A stretch of DNA of 45,481 bases from Synergistaceae bacterium (GTDB taxonomy: Bacteria > Synergistota > Synergistia > Synergistales > Synergistaceae). Made by a program: the position numbers and the translations under genes. The notes beneath the pieces were generated by a model. The model made no database searches. It was not told the origin of the DNA and was given only the letters and a program-made list of their open reading frames with translations. Shown one piece after another: positions 7,669-15,421 of the stretch (position 1 is its first letter; each line of letters opens with the position of its first letter). The stretch lies in assembly GCA_021372895.1 (NCBI GenBank), contig JAJFTP010000054.1:1-45481 (forward strand), given 5' to 3'.

Positions 7669-8154
7669 TCAAACGGGACGGATGATATCGGCCACGGTTG
7701 CCTCGGTTACCTTTATAAGGTCATCAGGGCTGAGTTTGAAGAGCAGTCCCCTCTGCCCCGCGTTTACTGTTATAAAGTCATATAACATCGCCGTCTCGTC
7801 AATGTAGACCGGGTACTTTTTCTTTGTGCCGAGAGGGGAACATCCGCCGCGGATATATCCGGTCAATGGCTGGACCTCCTTAAGGCGGACGAGTTCCGCG
7901 CTTTTGTTGCCGCTTGCCGCTGCCAGCGCCTTGAAGTCAAGTTCCCGGCACGCAGGAACGCATACCATCATAACGCCTGTCTTATCTCCCCTTGCGCATA
8001 GAGTCTTGAAAGTCTGTTCTTCCGGTATGTTTGTCTTTGCCGCCGCGTCCTCGGCGGAGAGTTCCTCTTCATCTATCTCGTACTCAAGAAGCTCAAACGG
8101 GACTCCGGCGCTCTCCATTATCCTCACCGCGTTAGTTTTTTTCACAGATGCCAT
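7669..8154 (-). CDS. ybaK: YbaK/EbsC-type aminoacyl-tRNA deacylase (Cys-tRNA(Pro) editing)
   Basis: The 161-residue product belongs to the YbaK/ProX superfamily of free-standing editing domains. YbaK proper hydrolyses Cys-tRNA(Pro), a frequent mischarging product of prolyl-tRNA synthetase. Characteristic features are KTNAVRIMESAGVPFELLEY, the catalytic lysine region EEQTFKTLCARGDK, and GYIRGGCSPLGTKKKYPVYIDE with the conserved GGxSP(L/I)G(M/T)KK loop. An ATG fifteen bases upstream (8169) would place the GGAGGT ribosome site inside the gene, so the ATG at 8154, seven bases after that site, is the real start. The start region faces rnhA divergently. Confidence 0.92.
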   Translation of the reverse strand: MASVKKTNAVRIMESAGVPFELLEYEIDEEELSAEDAAAKTNIPEEQTFKTLCARGDKTGVMMVCVPACRELDFKALAAASGNKSAELVRLKEVQPLTGYIRGGCSPLGTKKKYPVYIDETAMLYDFITVNAGQRGLLFKLSPDDLIKVTEATVADIIRPV

Positions 8155-8231
8155 CTCTATACCTCCCATGCAGTATATAATAGAGTATAGCGCAATTATT
8201 TATACATAAGCGTTATGAAAGAGGGGTTTTA

Positions 8232-8624
8232 ATGGAAGGATATTTTGACGGGGCGTCGCGCGGGAATCCGGGAATAGCCGGTGCAGGGGCTCTGCTTGTA
8301 GATGATGACGGTACTGTCGTCTGGGAAACGGCTCGTTTTTTAGGTAAGAAGACCAACAACGAGGCGGAATACATGGCTCTGATACTTCTTCTGAATGCTG
8401 CACGCGAACGTAATGTGACAAAACTCAAGATATACGGAGACAGCAAACTTGTCATAAGCCAGGTCTCAAAGCAATGGAAGATAAACCTTCCGCATCTGCG
8501 GGCACTTGCTCAGGAGGCATGGGAACTTATGGAGGGCATGCAGGTCATACTTGGGTGGATCCCGCGGGAGCAGAACAGGCGCGCCGACGAGCTTTCAAAT
8601 CAAGGCATCGACGGGGCTGAATAA
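8232..8624 (+). CDS. rnhA: Type 1 ribonuclease H
   Basis: This 130-residue enzyme degrades the RNA strand of RNA-DNA hybrids, for example R-loops and Okazaki primers. The four acidic catalytic residues are all present: D6 in YFDGASRGNPG, E46 in NNEAEYMAL, D70 in YGDSKLVISQ and D119 in RRADELSN. It is shorter than the E. coli enzyme (155 residues) and resembles the compact form lacking the basic handle loop. It is followed by a strong terminator, so it is probably a single-gene unit divergent from ybaK. Confidence 0.95.
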   Translation: MEGYFDGASRGNPGIAGAGALLVDDDGTVVWETARFLGKKTNNEAEYMALILLLNAARERNVTKLKIYGDSKLVISQVSKQWKINLPHLRALAQEAWELMEGMQVILGWIPREQNRRADELSNQGIDGAE

Positions 8625-8649
8625 CAGATAACCGCCCGCCGTAAATATA

Positions 8650-8682
8650 AAATGCCCTGCATAAAAACGGCAGGGCATTTTT
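8650..8682. terminator. Strong bidirectional terminator between rnhA and the arn operon
   Basis: An 11-bp perfect stem (AAATGCCCTGC at 8650-8660 with GCAGGGCATTT at 8670-8680) is followed by further T. On the other strand it ends in ATTTTATATTT, so it can also stop the arn operon, whose last gene ends at 8823. Confidence 0.85.
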
Positions 8683-8728
8683 GAAAACTGTCCATAAAAT
8701 GGCGGTGTTAATAAAGGAGCGCTGAATA

Positions 8729-8803
8729 ATGGAACGCACAAAGGAACAGGTAAAACTATTGCATGTCTGTGCCGCTTGCCCGGCTTATTGCCGGTGTTTT
8801 TGA
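8729..8803 (+). CDS. Possible 24-residue Cys-rich small protein
   Basis: A short ORF begins with ATG nine bases after an AAAGGAG site and encodes 24 residues with four cysteines near the end (HVCAACPAYCRCF), a spacing compatible with metal binding. Its last codons overlap a CCGGC/GCCGG hairpin (8780-8784 with 8790-8794) and a T5 run, so the stop codon lies inside what looks like a terminator. I know no family with certainty. It could be a real small protein, a leader peptide, or the remnant of a longer gene. It lies alone between two terminator-like elements. Confidence 0.3.
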   Translation: MERTKEQVKLLHVCAACPAYCRCF

Positions 8804-8822
8804 TCCGCGTTCCCTTAAGGCA

Positions 8823-10154
8823 TTATCGAGACGGACGGCAGTTTCTTCCGATGCAGTAGTACTCAAATCCTAATTTTTGCATTTCCGCGGGATCGTAGAC
8901 GTTGCGTCCATCGAAGATTATTTTATATCTCATGAGAGGCGCCAGCTTTTCCCAGTCAAGTTCCTTGAACTCCGGCCACTCCGTAACCAGGACGGCGCAG
9001 TCCGCTCCTGTGAGAAGTGTTTTTACGTCTTGAACGTATTTTACTTCTTTTGGCAGTAAGGATGCTGCCTGAGGCATGGCTATGGGGTCGAATGCGGTGA
9101 CGGAGCTTCCGCAGTCGAGGAGCCCTCGTATCAGAGTTATTGCGGGAGCTTCGCGCATGTCATCGGTGTTGGGCTTGAACGCGAGTCCCATAACCGAGAC
9201 CCTGAGCCCCTCCATGTCGCTGCCGAACCTCTCCCTCATCATTATGTGGAGCAGTTCTTTCTGTTTCCGGTTGACCTTGATTATTGCAGATGCCATAGTC
9301 ATGTCCAGTCCCTGTCCCTCGCCTATATGGCAGAGAGCCTGCACGTCTTTGGGAAAACATGAGCCGCCGTATCCACAGCCGGCATTGAGGAAGTGTGTGC
9401 CTATGCGTCCGTCTGAGGCGATCCCTTTTTTTACTGAGGTGACATCCGCCCCTACCTTGTCGCAGAGCAGGGCAATCTCGTTCATGAAGCTTATGCGCGA
9501 TGCCAGCATGGCGTTAGCCGCATATTTTGTTATCTCCGCAGACGATGGGTCCATGAATAAAAGCTTGTCCTCATTGACGAATGATCCGTACAGTTCGCGC
9601 ATGACGGACTTTGCCGCCTCAGATGTGATACCTATGACGACACGGTCAGGATTGAGGCAGTCCTCTATTGCCATGCCCTCTTTCAAAAATTCAGGATTGG
9701 AGATTATCTCAAGATCGATTTTCTCAAGTCCGCGCTTGTTAAGGTAAGCTTTTATCCGCTTCCAGAGGAGGGTCCCGGTCCCCACCGGCACTGTCGATTT
9801 GACGACGATGTAGCAGGAATGGTCGATGTTTGCGCCGATATCGTCAATTGCCGCGAGGACCTGCGCAAGATCGGCGCTCCCATCTTCCGCAGGGGGCGTG
9901 CCCACTGCTATGAAGCAGAGCTGTGCCCCTTTGAGCCCGTCCTTTATATCTGTCGAAAAACAGAGTCTGCCGGTGTGCAGGTTTTTCTCCACCAGTTCGG
10001 CGAGGCCGGGTTCATATATCGGTATTATTCCCTGCTTAAGTTTTTCTATACGGTTTCTGTCTATGTCAATGCAGCAGACCTCATTGCCTTTTTCGGCAAA
10101 GCACGTCCCGGTCACGAGCCCGACATAGCCGGTTCCAACAACGCATATCTTCAT
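8823..10154 (-). CDS. ugd: UDP-glucose 6-dehydrogenase
   Basis: The 443-residue enzyme oxidises UDP-glucose to UDP-glucuronate with two NAD+, which supplies the entry substrate for L-Ara4N synthesis. The NAD-binding GTGYVGL lies at residues 7-13, the substrate-binding NPEFLKEG around 153, the catalytic cysteine C266 in GCGYGGSCFPKD, and the C-terminal UDP-binding domain includes GLAFKPNTDDMREAP. It is the last gene of the arn operon, starting 14 bases after the arnE/F-like gene with a GAGGGG ribosome site. Having ugd inside the operon makes the cluster self-sufficient from UDP-glucose onward. Confidence 0.96.
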   Translation of the reverse strand: MKICVVGTGYVGLVTGTCFAEKGNEVCCIDIDRNRIEKLKQGIIPIYEPGLAELVEKNLHTGRLCFSTDIKDGLKGAQLCFIAVGTPPAEDGSADLAQVLAAIDDIGANIDHSCYIVVKSTVPVGTGTLLWKRIKAYLNKRGLEKIDLEIISNPEFLKEGMAIEDCLNPDRVVIGITSEAAKSVMRELYGSFVNEDKLLFMDPSSAEITKYAANAMLASRISFMNEIALLCDKVGADVTSVKKGIASDGRIGTHFLNAGCGYGGSCFPKDVQALCHIGEGQGLDMTMASAIIKVNRKQKELLHIMMRERFGSDMEGLRVSVMGLAFKPNTDDMREAPAITLIRGLLDCGSSVTAFDPIAMPQAASLLPKEVKYVQDVKTLLTGADCAVLVTEWPEFKELDWEKLAPLMRYKIIFDGRNVYDPAEMQKLGFEYYCIGRNCRPSR

Positions 10155-10168
10155 GCTGTAAATCCCCC

Positions 10169-10540
10169 TCAGCTTTTTATCGTCAGCAGCGTAATGCCGA
10201 ATAATATCAATCCCATGCCTATTATTCTGATAACGGTTATCTTCTCTTTAAATATGAAAAATCCTATAAACAGCAGTATGAGGTATACAAGGCCGGACAT
10301 CAGAGGATAGGCCAGAGTGAGATCCGTGCGCGAGAGCGATGCGGCCATGAAGAAGAAGGAGATCCCGAAGAAACCCAGCCCCACTATTATCCAGGGGTTG
10401 AGAAGTATCCGCAGAAAAGCACCGACGATACCGGATGATACCATCGACGCGTCTCCGCCGTATGCGTGTTTCATGACAGTGCTCCCCATTGCGTTTGTGA
10501 CAGCCGAGGCGATAATAAGCAAAAGCCCTGCCTTGTCCAC
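10169..10540 (-). CDS. Small EamA-type membrane protein, probable L-Ara4N-phosphoundecaprenol flippase subunit
   Basis: The 123-residue protein has four predicted transmembrane helices and the half-size EamA/SMR layout of ArnE and ArnF, which in E. coli together move undecaprenyl-phosphate-L-Ara4N across the inner membrane. The segments AASLSRTDLTLAYPLMSGLVYLILLFIGFFIFKE and IIGMGLILFGI fit that family. Only one such gene is present here, so it may act as a homodimer. An ATG at 10564 exists, but the GTG at 10540 has an AGGAGGT site eight bases before it and leaves a one-base gap to arnD, so GTG is chosen. Confidence 0.8.
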   Translation of the reverse strand: MDKAGLLLIIASAVTNAMGSTVMKHAYGGDASMVSSGIVGAFLRILLNPWIIVGLGFFGISFFFMAASLSRTDLTLAYPLMSGLVYLILLFIGFFIFKEKITVIRIIGMGLILFGITLLTIKS

Positions 10541-10541
10541 T

Positions 10542-11426
10542 TTATCCGACCTCCTGTATCGCAAGCCTGCCTGCGCGTCCCGTCAGCGTGCCCATATTTA
10601 TATTACAGCACACGGGATTTGAATTTTTTGCATAGTCGAGCAGCGTAAAGAATTCCGTGCCGTGTTCTTCTGCCATAGTAATAAATTTTTCGAAAACCCC
10701 CAGCTTGGACATCCCCTCCATCTCGGCATGTACTGTAAGCACGTTCCATTCTTTGTCCATGCCTTTGAGCCAGAAAGAAGGGATAGTCTCATCGTTGATG
10801 CCCGGAAGGCCGTATATCTCATCCATTGTAGGGAGCGTCGTCGGGATCTGCACAGGGGAAAACTTACTGCCTTCAAATACCGGAATAAAAGGGAAATACC
10901 CCCTGACGTCGCTGCAGTAGTCAAGCATCATCTCCTGCTGTACATCAAGGCTCGCTTTTGATATCTGCCACCCCGGAGCAGCGCAGCTTCGCGGTTTTGT
11001 CCCCGAGAGGGTTTCGAACATCGAGGCCGCTTTATCAAAGAGGGATTTAAATTCCTCCTTTGAAATTTTGGATAGCCTATCCTGTACATACACGTGGTCC
11101 CAGGCGTGAACGCCGCAGTCGTGTCCATCTTTTATTGCTCGTACGAATATATCCGGTGCGGATGGGACAATGAGCGGGGCGGGCAGCAGCGTGCCATACA
11201 TAAGCGTTCTGAGTCCATATGTCGATGGAGCTTTTGTTCGGAGCATCTTTGATATGAAGCCTCTGCGGAATATCCTCCTTATTGCTTTGCCCGAGTTGTC
11301 TGGGCCGAACGAGAAGAAAATAGAGGCATGCAGGGAATGTCTTTTGAAAAGGTCAAGCATCCGCGGCACGCCTTCTTTGTATCCGCGCAGAGTATCGACG
11401 TCTACTTTTACAGCGAGTTTAGCCAA
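10542..11426 (-). CDS. arnD: ArnD-like deformylase (4-deoxy-4-formamido-L-arabinose-phosphoundecaprenol deformylase)
   Basis: This 294-residue polysaccharide-deacetylase-family (CE4) enzyme removes the formyl group from undecaprenyl-phosphate-L-Ara4FN. The metal-binding aspartates lie in VDVDT near the start and the histidines in HAWDH; EGVPRMLDLFKRHSLHASIFFSFGPDNSGKAIRR, read in two parts, aligns with the E. coli ArnD pattern, as does QIPTTLPTMDEI. The first ATG lies at 11447. I prefer the TTG at 11426, because AAGGAG stands just before it and the product then begins at the same point as E. coli ArnD. It overlaps the preceding gene by eight bases. Confidence 0.9.
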   Translation of the reverse strand: MAKLAVKVDVDTLRGYKEGVPRMLDLFKRHSLHASIFFSFGPDNSGKAIRRIFRRGFISKMLRTKAPSTYGLRTLMYGTLLPAPLIVPSAPDIFVRAIKDGHDCGVHAWDHVYVQDRLSKISKEEFKSLFDKAASMFETLSGTKPRSCAAPGWQISKASLDVQQEMMLDYCSDVRGYFPFIPVFEGSKFSPVQIPTTLPTMDEIYGLPGINDETIPSFWLKGMDKEWNVLTVHAEMEGMSKLGVFEKFITMAEEHGTEFFTLLDYAKNSNPVCCNINMGTLTGRAGRLAIQEVG

Positions 11427-12447
11427 TTTTTTCTCCTTGTTCCGCATGCCACTGAAGCGTTTTGTGCCGGATATCCCGTATATTTGTTTTAGGCTTCCAA
11501 CCGAGAAGAGACTCCATTTTTTCTATGGACGGCATGCGGTATTGCACATCCTCATACGTCTTTCCGTAGTAAGATTCGGATGTTACCGTTTCAAGCACAG
11601 CCGCCTCTGCCTTTTCGCGGAAGCAGGGGAACTGTTTCATCTCTTCGATGAGCATTTCGGCGAATTCCCTTATGGAGTAGTTGTTCGTCGGGTTGCCAAT
11701 GTTGAATATCTCCCCTGCCGCCTTCCTCCCGCGGTTTTCTATTATAGCCATCAACCCCTCTATGCCGTCCCCGATCCATGTGAAGCTGCGCCTTTGCTCT
11801 CCGCCGTTGACCAGTGATATTCTCCCGCGATGGAGCACATCGTAGATCATCTGTGTCCCGGAGCGAGCCGTACATTCCTCAGCGTCCTTGAACGTGTCAA
11901 GCCTGGGGCCGACCCAGTTGAAAGGGCGGAAGATCGTGAAATCAAGGCCCGTCTCCTGCCCGTAGGCAAATATCATTCTGTCCATCATCTGTTTGCTGCA
12001 GCTGTATATCCAGCGCATCTTCCTGATAGGCCCCGTTATAAGCTGACTCTCGTCTTCCTTGAGTATCGTGTCGCCGCTCATCCCATAAACTTCCGATGTA
12101 GACGGAAATATTATTCGCGTCTTGTGTTTTGCGCAGAAGCGCACGATCTTCAGGTTCTGCTCGAAGTCAAGCTCGAATGTCCACAACGGCTTCTGAAGAT
12201 AGTAGGCGGGCTTGGCTATTCCGGCCAAAGGAATTACAATGTCCGATCCTTTGACCTGTTCTTCAAGCCAGCCTGTATCTTTGAAGATGTTTCCCTGACG
12301 GAATTTGAAGCGTGGATTTCCGGCAAAAGGGGCGAGGTTATCAGACGCTATGTCAAACCCCCGCACATTCCAGTCGGTAGAGGCAATTATACCCTCCATC
12401 AGGTGTGTGCCAATAAAGCCGTTTACCCCGGTAATCAGTATTTTCAT
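11419..12447 (-). CDS. UDP-glucuronate oxidative decarboxylase, free-standing counterpart of the ArnA C-terminal domain
   Basis: The 342-residue protein is an extended short-chain dehydrogenase matching the C-terminal half of ArnA, which converts UDP-glucuronate to UDP-4-keto-pentose with NAD+. The nucleotide motif GVNGFIGTHL is at residues 7-16, the STSEVYGM strand carries the catalytic Ser/Thr, and YSCSKQMMDR holds the YxxxK pair. RPFNWVGPRLDTF and the GGEQRRSFTWIGDG segment with its Arg are typical of the ArnA/UXS decarboxylase group. In E. coli this domain is fused behind the formyltransferase; here it is a separate gene three bases after it, in the same order. Confidence 0.92.
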   Translation of the reverse strand: MKILITGVNGFIGTHLMEGIIASTDWNVRGFDIASDNLAPFAGNPRFKFRQGNIFKDTGWLEEQVKGSDIVIPLAGIAKPAYYLQKPLWTFELDFEQNLKIVRFCAKHKTRIIFPSTSEVYGMSGDTILKEDESQLITGPIRKMRWIYSCSKQMMDRMIFAYGQETGLDFTIFRPFNWVGPRLDTFKDAEECTARSGTQMIYDVLHRGRISLVNGGEQRRSFTWIGDGIEGLMAIIENRGRKAAGEIFNIGNPTNNYSIREFAEMLIEEMKQFPCFREKAEAAVLETVTSESYYGKTYEDVQYRMPSIEKMESLLGWKPKTNIRDIRHKTLQWHAEQGEKIG

Positions 12448-12450
12448 AAT

Positions 12451-13326
12451 CTATACATCCCTTTCAGGTTCGCCTTCCGGCTGCATTTTCAGCACATTCA
12501 AAACCCCGCTGCCCGTGCCGACCATCAGCGGTTTTTTTGATACGATCTCTCCCGGAGCCGCTCTGCCTTCGACAGGGACTGCCTTCCATATAAAGACTTT
12601 TTTGCCGCCCCAGTGTGTGAATGCGCCGGGGAAAGGATGTGTGACGGCTCGCACAAGGTTATATATCTCGACTGCAGGTTTATTCCAGTCTATCTCTCCG
12701 TCCGCAGGTCTGCGGCGTCCGAACTTTGTCGCTTTTGATTCGTCCTGCGGGATCCTCTTGGCTGTCCCGTCCTCGAGGGAATGCAGGGATGAGGCAAGTA
12801 TATCACAAGCCGCATCCACTACTTTAAGAAATACGTCATACGCCGTATCCTCAAAGAGTATTGCAACAGGCTTCTGTGCTATTATATCTCCCCTGTCCGC
12901 GAACTCAGTCATAACATGCAGAGTGGCTCCTGTCTCCGTCTCGCCGTTCAGCACTGCCCAGTTCACGCAGGCCCTGCCGCGATATTTCGGGAGCAGCGCC
13001 CCGTGGATGTTGTAAGCGCCTAGACGCGGGAGCTCAAGTACTTTCTTCGGTATCATAGCTCTGTAGTAGAAGGAGAATATCAGTTCAGGCTCAGCCTTAC
13101 GCACTTCCTCGATCTCCGCGGCATCGATCTCAGCCGGGGTCCTGACTGGTATCCCGTTCTCAAGTGCGAGCTCTTTGACGGAGCGGAACCATATCTTCTC
13201 TCCCGGGTCGTCTTCATGAGTAAATACAAGTACGACGTTTGCCCCATCGTTTATAAGTTTCTCAAGGCAGGCACTGCCAACCTCGCTGTATGCGAAAAGG
13301 ACTATCCTTGGCCTTTTATTCATCAT
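12451..13326 (-). CDS. UDP-L-Ara4N formyltransferase, free-standing counterpart of the ArnA N-terminal domain
   Basis: The 291-residue protein matches the N-terminal half of ArnA and the methionyl-tRNA formyltransferase fold. It transfers a formyl group from N10-formyltetrahydrofolate to the 4-amino group of UDP-L-Ara4N. The active-site block is present: the Asn-His pair in YNIHGALLPKYRGRACVNWA and the Asp in FADRGDIIAQ. The C-terminal FMT domain covers about 205-285. The family-typical EDDPGE loop near residue 38 is also seen in ArnA rather than in Fmt. It overlaps arnC by eleven bases. A second ATG three bases on is equally likely as the start. Confidence 0.92.
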   Translation of the reverse strand: MMNKRPRIVLFAYSEVGSACLEKLINDGANVVLVFTHEDDPGEKIWFRSVKELALENGIPVRTPAEIDAAEIEEVRKAEPELIFSFYYRAMIPKKVLELPRLGAYNIHGALLPKYRGRACVNWAVLNGETETGATLHVMTEFADRGDIIAQKPVAILFEDTAYDVFLKVVDAACDILASSLHSLEDGTAKRIPQDESKATKFGRRRPADGEIDWNKPAVEIYNLVRAVTHPFPGAFTHWGGKKVFIWKAVPVEGRAAPGEIVSKKPLMVGTGSGVLNVLKMQPEGEPERDV

Positions 13327-14248
13327 GCTGGAACATTTTCTTTACCGAATATCTGGGACGCCTGCTGACCTCTCTGTATATGCGCCCAAGGTATTCGCCG
13401 GTAATTCCAAGGCTGAAGAGCGTTATGCCGGTCAGAAGGAACTGTATCGCCATAAGGGTGAATACCCCCTCGACCTCTGGTCCCAGGATGAGTCGACGGA
13501 GGAACATATAGCATACCAGAAGGAAGGAGAGCGCTGATATCACCATGCCCGCCATCGTGACCATCTGAAGCGGGACGAGAGAAAAGCTGGTCATGAGGTC
13601 AAAGTTGAGGCGGATGAGCTGGAAGAGCCCGTATTTTGAAACGCCCATCTCGCGTTCCCTATGGGCTACCGGTATTTCTATCGGTTTTGCCGCGAATTTC
13701 TGCGCAAGAGCAGGAATAAAGGTAGTAGATTCACGGCTCTCGTTGATTATGTCTATGATCCTGCGGCTGTACCCCCGGAGCATGCAGCCGTAGTCTCGGA
13801 TGTTCAGCTTTGCAATGCGGTTTGTGAGTTTGTTGACAAGTTTAGACGCGATCTTTCTGAACGCAGGGTCTTTACGTCCGATACGATAAGTCCCTACGAC
13901 GTCATATCCTTCGTCCATCTTCGCGACTATGTTCGGTATCTCCTCCGGCGGATTCTGTAGGTCGGCGTCAAGCGTGATCACAATGCTGCCGAGCGCATGA
14001 TCGAAGCCTGCCATTATTGCCATGTGCTGTCCAAAGTTGCCATTGAGGTCTATTACCCTTACCTCGCGATGGGCTTTGTAAAAATCATACAGGATCCCAA
14101 GGGTCGAATCCTTGCTGCCGTCGTTTATGAATATTATCTCGAAAGAGCGTCCCATCTTCGTCATAACGGGATATAGGCTGTCAAAAAGCGCATGCAGCGA
14201 CTCTTCTTCGTTATATGCGGGTATGACGATCGAAATCTCGGGTTTCAT
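13316..14248 (-). CDS. arnC: Undecaprenyl-phosphate 4-deoxy-4-formamido-L-arabinose transferase
   Basis: The 310-residue protein is a GT2 glycosyltransferase with two C-terminal transmembrane helices, the ArnC/DPM1-like layout. It links L-Ara4FN to undecaprenyl phosphate on the cytoplasmic face of the inner membrane. Motifs seen are SIVIPAYNEEESL at the start, the DxD-like TLDADLQNPPEEIP, and the REREMGVSKYGLFQL segment. Membrane helices lie at about 230-255 and 265-290. The start is three bases after arnB; its end overlaps the formyltransferase gene. Position in a complete arn set makes the specific function more secure than sequence alone would. Confidence 0.92.
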   Translation of the reverse strand: MKPEISIVIPAYNEEESLHALFDSLYPVMTKMGRSFEIIFINDGSKDSTLGILYDFYKAHREVRVIDLNGNFGQHMAIMAGFDHALGSIVITLDADLQNPPEEIPNIVAKMDEGYDVVGTYRIGRKDPAFRKIASKLVNKLTNRIAKLNIRDYGCMLRGYSRRIIDIINESRESTTFIPALAQKFAAKPIEIPVAHREREMGVSKYGLFQLIRLNFDLMTSFSLVPLQMVTMAGMVISALSFLLVCYMFLRRLILGPEVEGVFTLMAIQFLLTGITLFSLGITGEYLGRIYREVSRRPRYSVKKMFQHDE

Positions 14249-14251
14249 TCT

Positions 14252-15421
14252 CTACCTTTCGTTCCCACAGACTTTGCGTACTGCTTCGACAACGTCATAC
14301 GCGTCCTCGTCATTCATCGCTGGGAAGAGCGGAAGGGAGACTATGCGGTCGGACACATATTCGGCCTCCGGCAGACTGCCCCTTCGAAGGCCGGTTACTT
14401 CCCCGTAGCAGGTGAAGAGATGCAGCGCCTGATAGTGTAGGGCTGTTCCAATGTTGAGATCCTTCATGCCTGCCATGAATTCGTCTCTCGTGATGCCAAG
14501 CCTGTCTATATCCACGAATGGCGTAAAAATATGCCAGCTGTGGGTGTACTCCCATGGTGCGGCCTTTGGAAGTATGAGGCCCTCAACATCGGCGAGTTCT
14601 TTCATGTAGAAGGAGACGATCCAGCGCCGCCTCGCATTGAAGCTATCGAGCTCGCGCAGCTGAGAATCCCCTATTGCCGCCTGAATGTCCATCATGGTGT
14701 ATTTTAGTCCGGGGAAGAAGATGTCGTAGTTTGCGCTGCCCTTTGCCGCGTACCTGTTCCATGCCCCTTTTGACATGCCGTTTTGCCTGAGCACAGAGAC
14801 CTTCTCTGCGATCTCCGCATCACCGGTGCATACCATCCCGCCTTCTCCTGTTGTTATATTCTTTGTCGGGTGGAAACTGAAAACTGATGCCCGGCGAATG
14901 CCTCTGTCGGCGCCTATCCTGCGTCCTTTATAGGATGCACCCAGAGCATGTGCCGCATCCTCGACTATCGCCAGCCCATATTTGTCAGCTATCGCCTCTA
15001 TCCGGTCCATGTCACAGGGCATGCCTGCAAAGTGGACAGGGATCATGGCGCGGGTTGCCGGTGTTACGGCAGCTTCTATTTTATCAGGATCAATGTTTAG
15101 TGTGTCTCTGTCTATATCTACGAAGACAGGTTTTGCGCCGGCAAAAAGTATTGCATTTACTGTTGCAGCAAACGTCATCGGGGTGGTTATCACTTCGTCG
15201 CCGCGGCCTATGCCAAGCGCCATGAGCGCAGTATGCAGGCCAGCGGTAGCGGAATTCACGGAAAGAGCCCATGATGCTCCGGTGTAGTTTGCGAAATTCT
15301 CTTCAAAACGTATCGTCTTCGGCCCCATCGAGAGCCAGCCCGATCTGATAGAATCAGCTACGTCCGCTATCGCTTCCTCGCTTATGGACGGTTTTGCAAA
15401 AGGAAGAAATTCTTTTCTCAT
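14252..15421 (-). CDS. arnB: UDP-4-amino-4-deoxy-L-arabinose--oxoglutarate aminotransferase
   Basis: The 389-residue PLP enzyme of the DegT/DnrJ/EryC1/StrS family transfers an amino group from glutamate to UDP-4-keto-arabinose. The PLP lysine lies in SFHPTKNITTGEGGM, the cofactor-stacking region in VEDAAHALGASYKG, and the N-terminal FLPFAKPSISEEAI and RSGWLSMGPKT match ArnB closely. Its ATG overlaps the arnT stop as ATGA, so translation of the two is coupled. A second DegT-family enzyme at 31947 lies outside this pathway. Confidence 0.95.
   Translation of the reverse strand: MRKEFLPFAKPSISEEAIADVADSIRSGWLSMGPKTIRFEENFANYTGASWALSVNSATAGLHTALMALGIGRGDEVITTPMTFAATVNAILFAGAKPVFVDIDRDTLNIDPDKIEAAVTPATRAMIPVHFAGMPCDMDRIEAIADKYGLAIVEDAAHALGASYKGRRIGADRGIRRASVFSFHPTKNITTGEGGMVCTGDAEIAEKVSVLRQNGMSKGAWNRYAAKGSANYDIFFPGLKYTMMDIQAAIGDSQLRELDSFNARRRWIVSFYMKELADVEGLILPKAAPWEYTHSWHIFTPFVDIDRLGITRDEFMAGMKDLNIGTALHYQALHLFTCYGEVTGLRRGSLPEAEYVSDRIVSLPLFPAMNDEDAYDVVEAVRKVCGNER

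Noticed and set aside
9076-9747. Plus-strand ORF of 223 codons inside ugd
   Set aside because: Mirror frame of ugd, whose NAD and catalytic motifs are complete.
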